Below the pieces are notes generated by a model, which did no database searches, was not told the DNA's origin, and saw only the letters and a list, made by a program, of their open reading frames with translations. The position numbers and the translations under genes are program-made. Below are positions 42,600-50,878 of a stretch of 57,846 nucleotides of DNA, in pieces. The stretch's first letter is position 1. Every line of letters begins with the position of its first letter. Origin of the DNA: CAZCZZ01 sp964503335 (GTDB taxonomy: Bacteria; Verrucomicrobiota; Kiritimatiellia; CAIVKH01); the NCBI GenBank assembly GCA_964503335.1, contig CAZCZZ010000023.1:1-57846 (forward strand), given 5' to 3'.

Positions 42600-42907
42600 C
42601 AGCCTGTGGTGAAAGTCGGAGGGTCGCGCGCGAGCGAGTTGCAAGTAGAACGAGGCGTGCCGAAGAAGGCGATTCCCAAAGCGCATCGTCGAGGAGGCGC
42701 AACGACGTTCTACGCCGCAAATCGTTCGCGCCCGAAGGGTTGGAAGTAGAATGTGCCATCTGCGGCGTTGTCGCTCCTCGACATAGCAGGGTTGCTATGC
42801 CTCGCTTGTCCCGCCGTAGCCTGTTGGCGGAGGCGGATCGCTCCGCCTTGCATCTGTCACATTCTGCTTCCAACGCGATCCCTCCCACTTTCACCACAGG
42901 CTGCTAG
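42596..42907. repeat. 312-base foldback element with terminal inverted repeats (MITE-like)
   Basis: CTAGCAGCCTGTGGTGAAAG (from 42596) is the perfect inverted complement of 42888-42907. Pairing extends further inward with one mismatch, to about 27 bp. Inside are two hairpin arms. GCGCGAGCGAGTTGC (42628-42642) faces GCAAATCGTTCGCGC (42717-42731), and GTAGAACG (42645) faces CGTTCTAC (42706). GTTGGAAGTAGAATGTG (42739-42755) faces CACATTCTGCTTCCAAC (42858-42874), with an apical CATAGCA/TGCTATG. No coding potential is seen. The left end supplies the mutY stop. It fills the gap between mutY and the ferredoxin gene. Confidence 0.85.
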
Positions 42908-42950
42908 GCCGGGCCTTCTCAAAGCGCCCGGTTTGGGCTACCTTCCCGGT

Positions 42951-43319
42951 GTGGAATCAGACCTCAAGAAGCTAACGGAAGACCTCGGCGTCCCGCTGAT
43001 CCGTCGCCACATTTTCCTCTGCTGCGACCAGTCCAAGCCGAAGTGCTGCGAAAAGGAGGCGGGGCTTGAATCCTGGAACTTCCTCAAGCAGCGGCTTGAG
43101 GAACTCAAGCTGACCGGCGCGGGAGGGATCTACAGGACCAAGGCGAATTGTTTCCGCATTTGTGAACAAGGGCCGATTGCGGTGGTCTATCCTGATGGCG
43201 TGTGGTATCGGGGTTGCTCGCCGGCGGTGCTGGAGCGAATCATCCGGGAGCACCTCATGGGTGGAAAGCCGGTAGAGGAATTTGTGATCAGGACGCATGT
43301 GTTGCCGGTGGAAAAATGA
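42951..43319 (+). CDS. Thioredoxin-like [2Fe-2S] ferredoxin
   Basis: Predicted 122 aa. The (2Fe-2S) ferredoxin fold is shown by RRHIFLCCDQSKPKCC, WNFLKQRLEELKL, YRTKANCFRICEQGPIAVVYPDGVWYRG and LERIIREHL. The four cluster ligands are most likely Cys in KCC or LCC plus the two in NCFRIC. Probably an electron carrier. The GTG at 42951 starts the conserved part; there is no ATG in frame after the foldback element. Its stop overlaps the next ATG (ATGA). Confidence 0.85.
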   Translation: MESDLKKLTEDLGVPLIRRHIFLCCDQSKPKCCEKEAGLESWNFLKQRLEELKLTGAGGIYRTKANCFRICEQGPIAVVYPDGVWYRGCSPAVLERIIREHLMGGKPVEEFVIRTHVLPVEK

Positions 43320-44377
43320 CGCTTAGCACGTTCAAATGTCCGGCCTGCAAGGCGGTGGTTCCAGCGACGGGACTCGCCGCGGGCGCCTCGACCCGCTGTC
43401 CCGCCTGCGCCGCTCGCGTCCGTGTACCGTCGATCGGCGTGAAGACGCACAGCATGCCGCAGTCCCACATCTGGGAGCCGCGCCGCAAGGAGTTCCCGTT
43501 CCATCTCGCCACATTTCTCGCGCTCGCCTCGGCCGGCGCCATGCTGCTTGTAGCCACGCCCGACTCAAGGAACGTATCGGCCGAACCGGTTGTGCAGGAG
43601 GTTGCGACCGCTGCAGCTCCTCGACCTCTTGAAAGCACCACGGGAGGTGACGTGCCGCGCGAAGAGACGCAGGTTCCCACGGGTGCGCTGATTGATGAGG
43701 TGGAGATCCTGCGTGCCCGGAACAGCCAGCTCGCCGCCGAGACATCGCAGTTCCGTGCCCAATTCGAGGGTTTGGCCAACTGGATGATCCAGACTTTTCG
43801 CGGAAAGATTCCGCTCAAGGAACGCTTCGTCCCGAACCTGCTCCTCGCGTCCGTGAACGAGGACTTCAGCCTGCACGGCGACCTGATGGACTTCCTCGAA
43901 GTGACCGGCGAGGAAAAGGTCATGGTCGATGACGCCCTGGTCGCGACGGCGACGACGATGATGAATATCGAATCGAGCATCATGACCGTGACGCAGGCCA
44001 GTCCCGACCATGTTCGCTTCAATATCCCGCCATACCCCGAACAGGGCACGATGCTGAAGGAGGATCTCTACGGCGCCGTCGAGGCGACCATCGGCGCGCA
44101 GCGCTTCGATCGCCTCGTGGACGTGGGCGGAAAGGACTTGGAGAAGCAGTATCACTATTTCGGAAATGCCGAGCGTACGCTCGAATTCGAGGTCGCGTAC
44201 CCGAAGGATCGCGCGCAGCCGCCTTTCCTCGTGATCCGCGACGCCTGGGTCATCCCGGATGGCGAAAGCTCCCGCCGCACGGACCTGCGGGAAACCTCAA
44301 CGTACGAACTCCCCAGCGCCTACTTCGCCTACGCCGACTGGCTCCCCCAAAACGTAGCCGCCTTTGCCCGGCCTTAG
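43316..44377 (+). CDS. Membrane protein with N-terminal zinc ribbon
   Basis: Predicted 353 aa. Residues 8-31 form a zinc ribbon (CPACKAVVPA, CPAC). After a linker a single membrane helix follows (about 65-82, LATFLALASAGAMLLVA). Past it are a short coiled coil (LIDEVEILRARNSQLAAETS) and a globular extracytoplasmic domain without recognised family (FVPNLLLASVNEDFSLHGDLMDFLEVTGEEK, QYHYFGNAERTLEFEVAYPKD). Likely a cytoplasmic-ribbon, periplasmic-domain protein. It is coupled by ATGA to the ferredoxin gene. Confidence 0.7.
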   Translation: MTLSTFKCPACKAVVPATGLAAGASTRCPACAARVRVPSIGVKTHSMPQSHIWEPRRKEFPFHLATFLALASAGAMLLVATPDSRNVSAEPVVQEVATAAAPRPLESTTGGDVPREETQVPTGALIDEVEILRARNSQLAAETSQFRAQFEGLANWMIQTFRGKIPLKERFVPNLLLASVNEDFSLHGDLMDFLEVTGEEKVMVDDALVATATTMMNIESSIMTVTQASPDHVRFNIPPYPEQGTMLKEDLYGAVEATIGAQRFDRLVDVGGKDLEKQYHYFGNAERTLEFEVAYPKDRAQPPFLVIRDAWVIPDGESSRRTDLRETSTYELPSAYFAYADWLPQNVAAFARP

Positions 44378-44379
44378 GG

Positions 44380-44471
44380 CAGGCTGTAGGACGCACAGGC
44401 TGTAGGTTGTAGGTCCGATTCAGATTCCGTTCTACCTACTGCCTACAGCCTCCTCATCCTGCAGTCTCTCC
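44380..44471. repeat. CTGTAGG/CCTACAG foldback repeat, copy 2
   Basis: AGGCTGTAGG and CAGGCTGTAGGTTGTAGG (44381-44413) face TACCTACTGCCTACAGCCT (to 44451). The block ends with CAGTCTCTCC (44462-44471), identical to the end of the copy at 4051-4117. It lies between two convergent genes. Confidence 0.75.
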
Positions 44472-44475
44472 TCCA

Positions 44476-45309
44476 TCACGGTGACGCCAGGATGTCTTCG
44501 ATCGATTTCTCGAGGGTGACGTGGTCGGCGGCGACGAGGCGTTCGAAGGTGCGGTGCCACTCGCCGAGGCGCGGGCGGGCGTTGCGGAACTCGTCGAGGA
44601 TAAGGGGCACCATCGGGCCACCTTCGGCGAGATAGCCGGTTTCCTCGAAGTCGCGTTCGGTCCTTTCCCGCTCATACTCGATGCGGACGTTCTTCGCGTG
44701 CCACGTCCCGCCCTGCCACTCGAGGAGCGCAAGGGACGCGCGGATATCGCGGTCAAAGGGCATGCCGACGGCGCCGGCGTTGACGACGAGCTGTTCACCC
44801 AGGTGACGGACGAAGGGGACGTGGGTGTGGCCGACGCAGAAGACGGATGCATCGTCGCGAACGAGAGGACGCATTTCGGCGTCGCTCATCTGCGGATACA
44901 TGCCGACCCGGTTGCCTTGCGTGGATGCGTGGAAGATGCGGACTGGTTTCCCGTCTGGACCTGTGACATGGGTCTCCTCGGGCCACAAGGCCACGGCCGG
45001 CAGCAGGTCCGCGACGCGGCCATAAGTCCACGATGAATGGCGGCAGACTTTCTGGAGCCAGGCGGGGCGACCGGCGTCCGCATTGGCCTCGCCGATCACG
45101 TAGTCTTCGTGGTTGCCCCGGATGATCTTCCAGCCTGATGTCGCAACGTGTTCCAGGACACGCTCAAGGCATTCGCGCGGGCGGGGACCGCGGTTGATCG
45201 TGTCGCCCGCAACCACCACGACATCCGGCTTCTCCGCGAGGATGTAATGCTCGACAGCCCGAAGGGCTGCGAGGTTGGAGTGAATGTCGGCAATGACGAT
45301 GATGCGCAT
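44476..45309 (-). CDS. Calcineurin-like metallophosphoesterase
   Basis: Predicted 277 aa, cytoplasmic. All metal-binding motifs of the YfcE/MPE family are present: DIHSN (8-12), GDTINRGPRPRECL (GDxxNRG), GNHED, and GHTHVPF. Extra helices carry the conserved WTYG and NAGAVGMPFDRD (the latter common in YfcE-type enzymes). Substrate cannot be told; phosphodiesters or protein phosphates are both possible. Convergent with the zinc-ribbon gene; argA lies upstream on the same strand after about 37 bases. Confidence 0.88.
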   Translation of the reverse strand: MRIIVIADIHSNLAALRAVEHYILAEKPDVVVVAGDTINRGPRPRECLERVLEHVATSGWKIIRGNHEDYVIGEANADAGRPAWLQKVCRHSSWTYGRVADLLPAVALWPEETHVTGPDGKPVRIFHASTQGNRVGMYPQMSDAEMRPLVRDDASVFCVGHTHVPFVRHLGEQLVVNAGAVGMPFDRDIRASLALLEWQGGTWHAKNVRIEYERERTERDFEETGYLAEGGPMVPLILDEFRNARPRLGEWHRTFERLVAADHVTLEKSIEDILASP

Positions 45310-45346
45310 GGGTCGACTGAGGAATACGCCGGACCGTGCCGCGCGA

Positions 45347-46633
45347 TCAACCCAGATTCTTCACGAGAATCTTCGAATTGCGCCCGCTCTGCTCGTACCG
45401 CTGGCGGCGTTCGGGAGGAAGCTGGTCGATCGATCCTTCCTTGTATCCGCCTTTCTGCTGGAAGTAGTTGAACGCCTGCGTGGACAAGGCAATCAGTGTT
45501 TCCGCCCCGCCATCCCGCGCCTGCTCTTCCGCGAACAGCATCAGCTTGCCACCGATACCCTGGTTCTCGTGGGCTTCGGAGACGTAGAGGCATTCCAGTT
45601 CCGCCACCTTCGGCTTCTGGCCCTCGTAGAATTTCAGGCCGACGCAGCCAACGATGTTGCGGTCGATCTCGAACAGGAAGAAGTCGCCCACCCGCGATGC
45701 GATGTCCTGACGTGTCCGCGGCACAAGCTCCTGCGCGGTGATGGACTGGCGGATCAGGCTCAAGACCGCGCTGACGTCCTTCTTCTTCGCCTTGCGGATC
45801 GCCTCGTACTCGTTGGCATAGATCATGGTGCCGACGCCTTCGTTGGAGAACGTCTCGCCGAGCACCGCCTCGTTCTGGCACCCGTCAATGATGTGGACCC
45901 GTTGTACGCCGTTGCGGCAGGCGCGGACGCCGTGCTGCAGCTTTGACGCCATTGCGGGGGAGATCGTGTTCCGGTTCTTCCGGAGATACTCCTCGGCTTC
46001 GAGGACGGAGAACTGGCTGCTGAGCCGGCCCCCGCCATCGATGCCATTGCTGGTCGTGACAAACATGAGCTTGTTCGCGCCGAGCTCTTCCGCCACTTCG
46101 AGCGCGACCTGGTCGGAGTTGACGCGGTACGTCTGGCCGTTGCCGTCGAAACCGAGGGGAGGGATCACGGGAATGATGTCGTCCTCCAGCAAGCTCTCCA
46201 GGAATTCGACATCCACCTTCTCGACCTTGCCCGTGCACTGGTGGTCCTTGCCGTTCAGGATGCCGGCGGGGTGGGCGATGATGGCATTCGAAACCACCGC
46301 GCGCTGGTCCATTTCGTTGAGGCCTTCGAGGATCTCGTGCGTGAGGCGGTTGGATGCCAGGATCGCGAGCTGCAGCGTGGCCTTGTCCGTGATGCCCATG
46401 CCATCGAGGTCTGACGCGGGGACGTTCATCTCCTTCGATAGCTGCTGGATGTGCACGCTTGCGCCGTGCACGAGCACGATCTTGATGTTCAGGCTGCGGA
46501 GGACGGAAATGTCGAGCAGGAGGTTGTGGAAGTTCTCATGGGCCAGCACCGCGCTGTCCACGTTCAGGACAAACACCTTGTCCCGGAACCGGGCGATATA
46601 GCCCAATATGCCACGTAAGTCGGATGCTTTCAT
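45347..46633 (-). CDS. argA: N-acetylglutamate synthase
   Basis: Predicted 428 aa. An amino-acid-kinase-like domain (about residues 15-280; VLVHGASVHIQQLSKEM, RVNSDQVALEVAEELGANKLMFVT, SKLQHGVRACRNGVQRVHIIDG) is joined to a C-terminal GNAT acetyltransferase domain (about 285-428; VAELECLYVSEAHENQGIGGKLM, AFNYFQQKGGYKEGS). This is the classic bacterial ArgA architecture, making N-acetylglutamate at the start of arginine synthesis and usually feedback-inhibited by arginine. With argF it is the second arginine gene in the window, about 39 kb away, so they are not one operon. Confidence 0.93.
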   Translation of the reverse strand: MKASDLRGILGYIARFRDKVFVLNVDSAVLAHENFHNLLLDISVLRSLNIKIVLVHGASVHIQQLSKEMNVPASDLDGMGITDKATLQLAILASNRLTHEILEGLNEMDQRAVVSNAIIAHPAGILNGKDHQCTGKVEKVDVEFLESLLEDDIIPVIPPLGFDGNGQTYRVNSDQVALEVAEELGANKLMFVTTSNGIDGGGRLSSQFSVLEAEEYLRKNRNTISPAMASKLQHGVRACRNGVQRVHIIDGCQNEAVLGETFSNEGVGTMIYANEYEAIRKAKKKDVSAVLSLIRQSITAQELVPRTRQDIASRVGDFFLFEIDRNIVGCVGLKFYEGQKPKVAELECLYVSEAHENQGIGGKLMLFAEEQARDGGAETLIALSTQAFNYFQQKGGYKEGSIDQLPPERRQRYEQSGRNSKILVKNLG

Positions 46634-46650
46634 AATGTAGCGAATCGCCG

Positions 46651-47427
46651 TCAGGGCGCTTCAATCTCTTTCCGCTTCTTTGCCACGTACTCATCCCACG
46701 CGACCCGCTGCTTTTCCTGCCTCAGTTCCTTTGCGATCACGCCCCGGACCACATCGAGTTCGAGAAGCTTCGGCGCGCGGTATGCGCCGCGCCGCACAGC
46801 CAGCACATTGGTTCCGTCCGCAAAGGTGCGGACCTCGTCCTGCTTCATCTCAAGCAGGCCTTTCCAGATCTCCGGTGAAACCTGACCCGATGTCAGCCAG
46901 TTCGCGTTCGTTTGCGAAGCAAGACGGGTGCCCTTCAGGGTGGCTATTTGATCGACGGTGATCGCGTTACCCGTGGCGAGCGCCTTGGCAGCCGACACGC
47001 CGACCGTGTCGCCGGCAGGGATGCGAACCACATCCAGCTTGAATGCGGGGAGTCCCGTGAACCGGTTAGTCTGCTTCTGGTAAGCCGCCTTGATCTGGTC
47101 ATCCGTGGGCGACGGCACGTCCTTCGTTACATCGTTGCGCAACGCCGTGATGAGCGTGCTGCGCCGCGACTCCTCGAGGGTCCGCAGGACATCGATTCGT
47201 TCCGTGAGACCCCTGCGGGCCGCCTCCTGCGTGAGCTCTTGCGCAAGCACCTGGTTCCGATAGGCGGCCATGAGATTGGTGCTCGACCTGATTTCGGCTT
47301 CCGTATCCTCCGAGAGCACGCCGCGCACGACTTCAGTCGCCGCACCCATGTCGAACGATTGCTGTGCGGCCGCCTGCAGCACGCTGGCTGCTGCGAAGAC
47401 ACCAAGAGCTGCGATCATTGTTTTCAC
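46651..47427 (-). CDS. SurA/PpiC-like periplasmic chaperone or isomerase
   Basis: Predicted 258 aa. Signal peptide MKTMIAALGVFAAASVLQAAA-Q. The rest is SurA-like: helical N-domain (YRNQVLAQELTQEAARRGLTERIDVLRTLEESRRSTLI, then PSPTDDQIKAAYQKQTNRF) followed by a parvulin-like segment (FKLDVVRIPAGD, VSPEIWKGLLEMKQDEVRTFADGTNVLAVRRG). The parvulin core is divergent, so isomerase activity is uncertain; a chaperone role is likelier. It probably starts with GTG at 47427, with GGGG upstream. Between argA and the nuclease gene, same strand. Confidence 0.7.
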   Translation of the reverse strand: MKTMIAALGVFAAASVLQAAAQQSFDMGAATEVVRGVLSEDTEAEIRSSTNLMAAYRNQVLAQELTQEAARRGLTERIDVLRTLEESRRSTLITALRNDVTKDVPSPTDDQIKAAYQKQTNRFTGLPAFKLDVVRIPAGDTVGVSAAKALATGNAITVDQIATLKGTRLASQTNANWLTSGQVSPEIWKGLLEMKQDEVRTFADGTNVLAVRRGAYRAPKLLELDVVRGVIAKELRQEKQRVAWDEYVAKKRKEIEAP

Positions 47428-47490
47428 GATGTTTCCCCGGTTGTGAGTAAGCTGGGAACCATAGCAACGCCAGCCCGTGCTGTGAAGCGT

Positions 47491-48303
47491 CTACAGGCCA
47501 AGGTCCGTACGGCGGCACAGGCCTTCATAGGTCTGGCCGGACGATGTGACGAAGGTGACGCGGACCATCACGGGCGACTCCGCCCGCAGGACCTTGATTT
47601 CCTTGCCGGGCGTGAGGTGGCCCAGGATGCGAGAGGCATCCTTGATGTCATAGACCGGGGTGCTGCGCGACGTCGTCATGGTTCGCTCCGTGATGGGCAG
47701 CGTGGGATTCAGCTGCTCGAAACGCGACCCGATGCCGCCCCCCGCCGCGTAAGCCCACGCGCCGCGCTTGGCATTCTTGGCCTGGTTCTCCGCGGTCTTC
47801 AACCGCATGTTCATCTTCGAGACGCTGACCTCGTCTTCCGGCGTCTCCTGAAGTCCGTGTATGCGGGCCAGCCCGGCCTCAACGAGCGCCACGCCGAGAT
47901 CGCGTCCGTCCGCGCCCGTGATGATCGCGTAATCGCGATCCTTCGCGCTGCGTCCCATCGCATCGTCGAACTGCGTGTAGACAGTGAACGGCTTCGAGAG
48001 GAACTCGCGCGAGAACTTGACGGCTTCCTTGCCGACCTTCACGGCATCCTCCGGGCTGATCCCGAAATAGGCCGCCTGTTCCTTGACGCGTTCGGGAAGC
48101 CCGTCGTCGCTCTCCGGCGTGTCCACGAAGAGCAGGCGGAAGATGTAATGCCGCTTGTTCACGCGGACATGGAAACTGTCCCCGTCGTTCGCTTCATTCT
48201 CGATGAGCGTGCAGTCTTCCTTCGTCCGCCACGCCTTCGCCGCCTCAGCCCCCTGTGCGACAAAGACAAGAACGAGCGACAGCCTGAGCAATGCCTGACG
48301 CAT
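47491..48303 (-). CDS. Exported staphylococcal-nuclease-like protein
   Basis: Predicted 270 aa. Signal peptide to about residue 22 (GAEA-A). A thermonuclease-like OB fold follows (about 35-185): NDGDSFHVRVNKRHYIFRLLFVDTPES, a long insertion, FLSKPFTVYTQF, ALVEAGLARIHG and KNAKRGAWA. The catalytic Asp/Arg/Glu set appears partly conserved (RLLFVDTPE, with the usual second Arg not obvious). The C-terminal part (about 205-270) is SH3-like (LTPGKEIKVLRAES, GQTYEGLCRRTDLGL). Probably degrades or binds nucleic acid outside the cytoplasm. Start set by the signal peptide. Confidence 0.8.
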   Translation of the reverse strand: MRQALLRLSLVLVFVAQGAEAAKAWRTKEDCTLIENEANDGDSFHVRVNKRHYIFRLLFVDTPESDDGLPERVKEQAAYFGISPEDAVKVGKEAVKFSREFLSKPFTVYTQFDDAMGRSAKDRDYAIITGADGRDLGVALVEAGLARIHGLQETPEDEVSVSKMNMRLKTAENQAKNAKRGAWAYAAGGGIGSRFEQLNPTLPITERTMTTSRSTPVYDIKDASRILGHLTPGKEIKVLRAESPVMVRVTFVTSSGQTYEGLCRRTDLGL

Positions 48304-48358
48304 GACGCGAGAGCCTATCAACAGGAGCTCGCTGCGTCGAGTGCGTCCACCGTCTTCA

Positions 48359-48419
48359 GGTAGGGACGCGACTCCGCTCGCGTCCGATCTTCGGCCCGGA
48401 GCGGAGTCCGGGCCCTACC
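48359..48419. repeat. GGTAGGG foldback repeat between divergent genes
   Basis: GGTAGGGACGCGACTCCGCT (from 48359) pairs imperfectly with the complement of 48393-48419, and each half also makes its own hairpin (ACGCGACTCCGCTCGCGT; CCCGGAGCGGAGTCCGGG). It could form a cruciform. It lies between divergent gene starts, so it is not a terminator for either. Confidence 0.7.
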
Positions 48420-48450
48420 CAAAGAAATGAGACTATGCCACCATCGCCGG

Positions 48451-49329
48451 ATGAACGTGCTCAAGACGGCACAATCGATCCTGCAGGTGTCGCGTCCGGG
48501 CTTCTGGTCGACGCACCTCTGGTTCTATCTCCTGCCGCTCGGCACCTATCGGCTGCTCGATGCATGGACGTTCTGGCTGGGCGCGTTCTACGTCATGTTC
48601 CCGCTCGGCTTCCTGCTCTACGGTTGGAATGACATGGCGGACTTTCAGACCGACCGGCTGAATCCGCGCAAAGGCAACCTCCTCTTCGGCGCGAAGCTTC
48701 CGGAAGACGAGCTGCACAAGCTGCCGCTCCGCATCGCCCTCGTGCACGTCCCGTTCTGGATCGTTTTCACGCTCGTGCTGGGTCCGAAGTTCCTGCTCTG
48801 GATCGCGGCCACGCTGCTCGTGAACGCGAGCTACAACTGGCCGCGTTTCGGCTTCAAGGCGCACCCCTTTCTCGACCTGCTCAACCAGACCGGCTACCTG
48901 CTCGTCTTCGTGCTCAGCAGCTGGGTGAATGGCGTCCCGCAACTTCCCTGGCCGGCGTTTGTATTCGGCGCCCTGTTCGCCATGCATTCGCATCTGCTCG
49001 GACAGATCTCCGATGTCGTGCCCGACGCGGCGGCGGGTCGCCGGACGACGGCGGTCGTCATCGGTGTCGTGAAGTCGAAGCTCCTGCTCGCCGCGCTGTT
49101 GCTGGTCGAGGCGTGGCTGTGCTGGACGTATTTTGAGAGTCCCGTGCTCGACGCCTTCCTCGCGCTGGCGGGCTTGGTCTTCCTGCTGGATGCCGTCGTG
49201 CGCGGTGCGCGTCAGGTCTCCGATGTGCAACTGCGTGCCGTGCTGATCGCGTGGAATGTCGTCACGATCGCGAGCATGTATTGGATCTGGAAGACCGGCG
49301 TCTTCGTTGCGCACGCCGCCTTACCGTGA
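48451..49329 (+). CDS. UbiA family prenyltransferase
   Basis: Predicted 292 aa with about eight membrane helices. The first Asp-rich motif is NDMADFQTDRLNPRKG (NDxxDxxxD) and the second is SDVVPDAAAGRRTT. These bind the Mg-prenyl diphosphate. The enzyme attaches an isoprenoid to an aromatic or lipid acceptor. No quinone or haem O genes are adjacent, so the acceptor is unknown; a carotenoid- or lycopene-elongase type is possible. An in-frame ATG at 48427 would add 8 residues. Its 3' end overlaps the convergent next gene by 9 bases. Confidence 0.87.
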   Translation: MNVLKTAQSILQVSRPGFWSTHLWFYLLPLGTYRLLDAWTFWLGAFYVMFPLGFLLYGWNDMADFQTDRLNPRKGNLLFGAKLPEDELHKLPLRIALVHVPFWIVFTLVLGPKFLLWIAATLLVNASYNWPRFGFKAHPFLDLLNQTGYLLVFVLSSWVNGVPQLPWPAFVFGALFAMHSHLLGQISDVVPDAAAGRRTTAVVIGVVKSKLLLAALLLVEAWLCWTYFESPVLDAFLALAGLVFLLDAVVRGARQVSDVQLRAVLIAWNVVTIASMYWIWKTGVFVAHAALP

Positions 49330-50250
49330 GGCGAAAAGCTCTCGCGAGAGGGTCGTTGCGACCTGCTTGGCGAGGTCGAGCTGCGCGCGGCTGAAGCGAT
49401 CGTTTTCGTGCACTGCGATGAGGATGAGTGTGCCGAAGGGGATCAGCGTGAACGGCCGGCCCGATACAAAGATCGAAACCATGTCGACCTGTCCGCCATC
49501 GATCGATTTTAAGTAGGGGTCCAGCTTGCGAATCAGTTGCGGTGCGAAGACGCCGATCGCTTCATGCGGCGTCTCGGCCCACGAGCTCGCAACGATATCG
49601 CCGTCGTGATCCACGAGGAGGCACCCGTCGAAGCCATCCAGTTCGCGGAAACGTGTCGCCACTTCCCGCAGGTCGAGCACGCCCTCGCGATTCTGGCCCA
49701 CGACCCGCAACGCCTTTTCGCGGGTCGTCGGACGATGACGCTTGCCTGAAGAAAGCCCCGTGATCTTCTCGAAGAGCCGCGGTCCGACACCCGGCACCCG
49801 CGCAAGGTCGGCGGGCGACGTGAAGGGACCCGCAGCCTGGCGGTACTCGACAATCCGTTCCGCAAGGCGCTGGCCCACGCCATCGAGATGATGGACGAGC
49901 TCTTCCGCGGTTGCCGCATTGAGATCGGCCCCGGCGAGGAGGACGGCGGGACGCGACGAAGCGGGCGCCACGACTTCAACGAGGTCGGAGAGACGACCCG
50001 CGCAAGCTTCGGTCAGGCACTCCGCCGGCAAATCGCGAACGAGTTGGGAAATAGGGAGGGACCACGAGCCGGCGCTTCGTCCGGGCGATGCGGCCGACAG
50101 CGAAATCACAAGGCGTACGGCGAGGTCATCGGGATGAATCACATCGATGCGGATACAGCCGGCACACAGGTCGGCAATCTCCTGGACCGTGAGATGTACG
50201 GAATCCGGGCGCGTGGAAACAGAGGACAACGTTGCTGGCGATGCAATCAT
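49321..50250 (-). CDS. ComEA-type helix-hairpin-helix protein fused to a roadblock/LC7 domain
   Basis: Predicted 309 aa. Residues about 1-95 are an unassigned N-domain (IRIDVIHPDDLAVRL, GSWSLPISQLVRDLPAECL). Residues about 107-160 carry two HhH motifs as in ComEA (ADLNAATAEELVHHLDGVGQ, LARVPGVGPRLFEKITG). Residues about 170-309 resemble a roadblock/LC7 domain (LREVATRFRELDGFDGCLLVDHDGDIVASS, GRPFTLIPFGTLILIAVHEND). The ATG at 50250 follows AGGGAG and gives a cytoplasmic protein; a start at 50280 would add a lipoprotein-like leader without a ribosome-binding site. A second roadblock gene lies divergently next to it. Confidence 0.75.
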   Translation of the reverse strand: MIASPATLSSVSTRPDSVHLTVQEIADLCAGCIRIDVIHPDDLAVRLVISLSAASPGRSAGSWSLPISQLVRDLPAECLTEACAGRLSDLVEVVAPASSRPAVLLAGADLNAATAEELVHHLDGVGQRLAERIVEYRQAAGPFTSPADLARVPGVGPRLFEKITGLSSGKRHRPTTREKALRVVGQNREGVLDLREVATRFRELDGFDGCLLVDHDGDIVASSWAETPHEAIGVFAPQLIRKLDPYLKSIDGGQVDMVSIFVSGRPFTLIPFGTLILIAVHENDRFSRAQLDLAKQVATTLSRELFASR

Positions 50251-50395
50251 ACAGCTCCCTATCAGCAGTAGGCGTGCCATGCTTGAACACGAAAGACGAC
50301 ACGCTCAGCGACGCGGGACCCCGTTAAACCGATTCAATGTCTCGAAAGTAGCCTCCGATCAAGGGGTTGGCAGAAAAGTTGCTGCTTGTAACCGT

Positions 50396-50863
50396 ATGCT
50401 GCAAACACATGACGGCCTCGATCGACTCCAACACATTGAGCGAATTCTGGAAGCATTCGTGCGACAGACCGGCGCGGGGTCTGCGTACGTCTGTGACCGC
50501 GGCGGGTACATCATTGCACGGCACGCGGCGGAAAACGTGCCGCTGGAAGACAATCTCGCGGCCCTCTGCGCGGGCGCTTTTCTTGCCACGCATCAGATCG
50601 CGAAGATGATCGGCGAGGAGGCCTTCGATACGCTGTCGCAGCTTGGCCAGAACCAGGGCTTCTTTATCCACAGCATCGACGGCGAGACGTTGTTGCTCGT
50701 CTTCTTCGATAAGTCGACCACCGCCGGACTCGTGAAGTTTCAGGCGCGCCGGACCATCGAAACCATCATGTCGCTCGTCGCCGAGGACCTTGCGTCCGCG
50801 CCGACCGGCCACGTCTTCGAACTCGAATCCGGCAAAGATGCTTTTCCGCGCGCCACCACGTAG
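50396..50863 (+). CDS. Roadblock/LC7 domain protein
   Basis: Predicted 155 aa, cytoplasmic. Fold pattern: HIERILEAFVRQTGAGSAYVCDRGGYIIARH, ALCAGAFLATHQIAKMIGE, NQGFFIHSIDGETLLLVFFDKSTTAGLVKFQARRTIETI. Roadblock proteins of the MglB type regulate small Ras-like GTPases in polarity and gliding. No MglA-like GTPase is in the window. The frame is open upstream to the neighbouring divergent gene, but the conserved domain begins near 50396. No good ribosome-binding site is seen, so the start is uncertain. Confidence 0.75.
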   Translation: MLQTHDGLDRLQHIERILEAFVRQTGAGSAYVCDRGGYIIARHAAENVPLEDNLAALCAGAFLATHQIAKMIGEEAFDTLSQLGQNQGFFIHSIDGETLLLVFFDKSTTAGLVKFQARRTIETIMSLVAEDLASAPTGHVFELESGKDAFPRATT

Positions 50864-50878
50864 CGCCATCCTCGCAGG

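Noticed and set aside
42753..42950. Upstream extension of the ferredoxin frame
   Set aside because: It lies within the foldback element; the conserved protein begins at about 42951.
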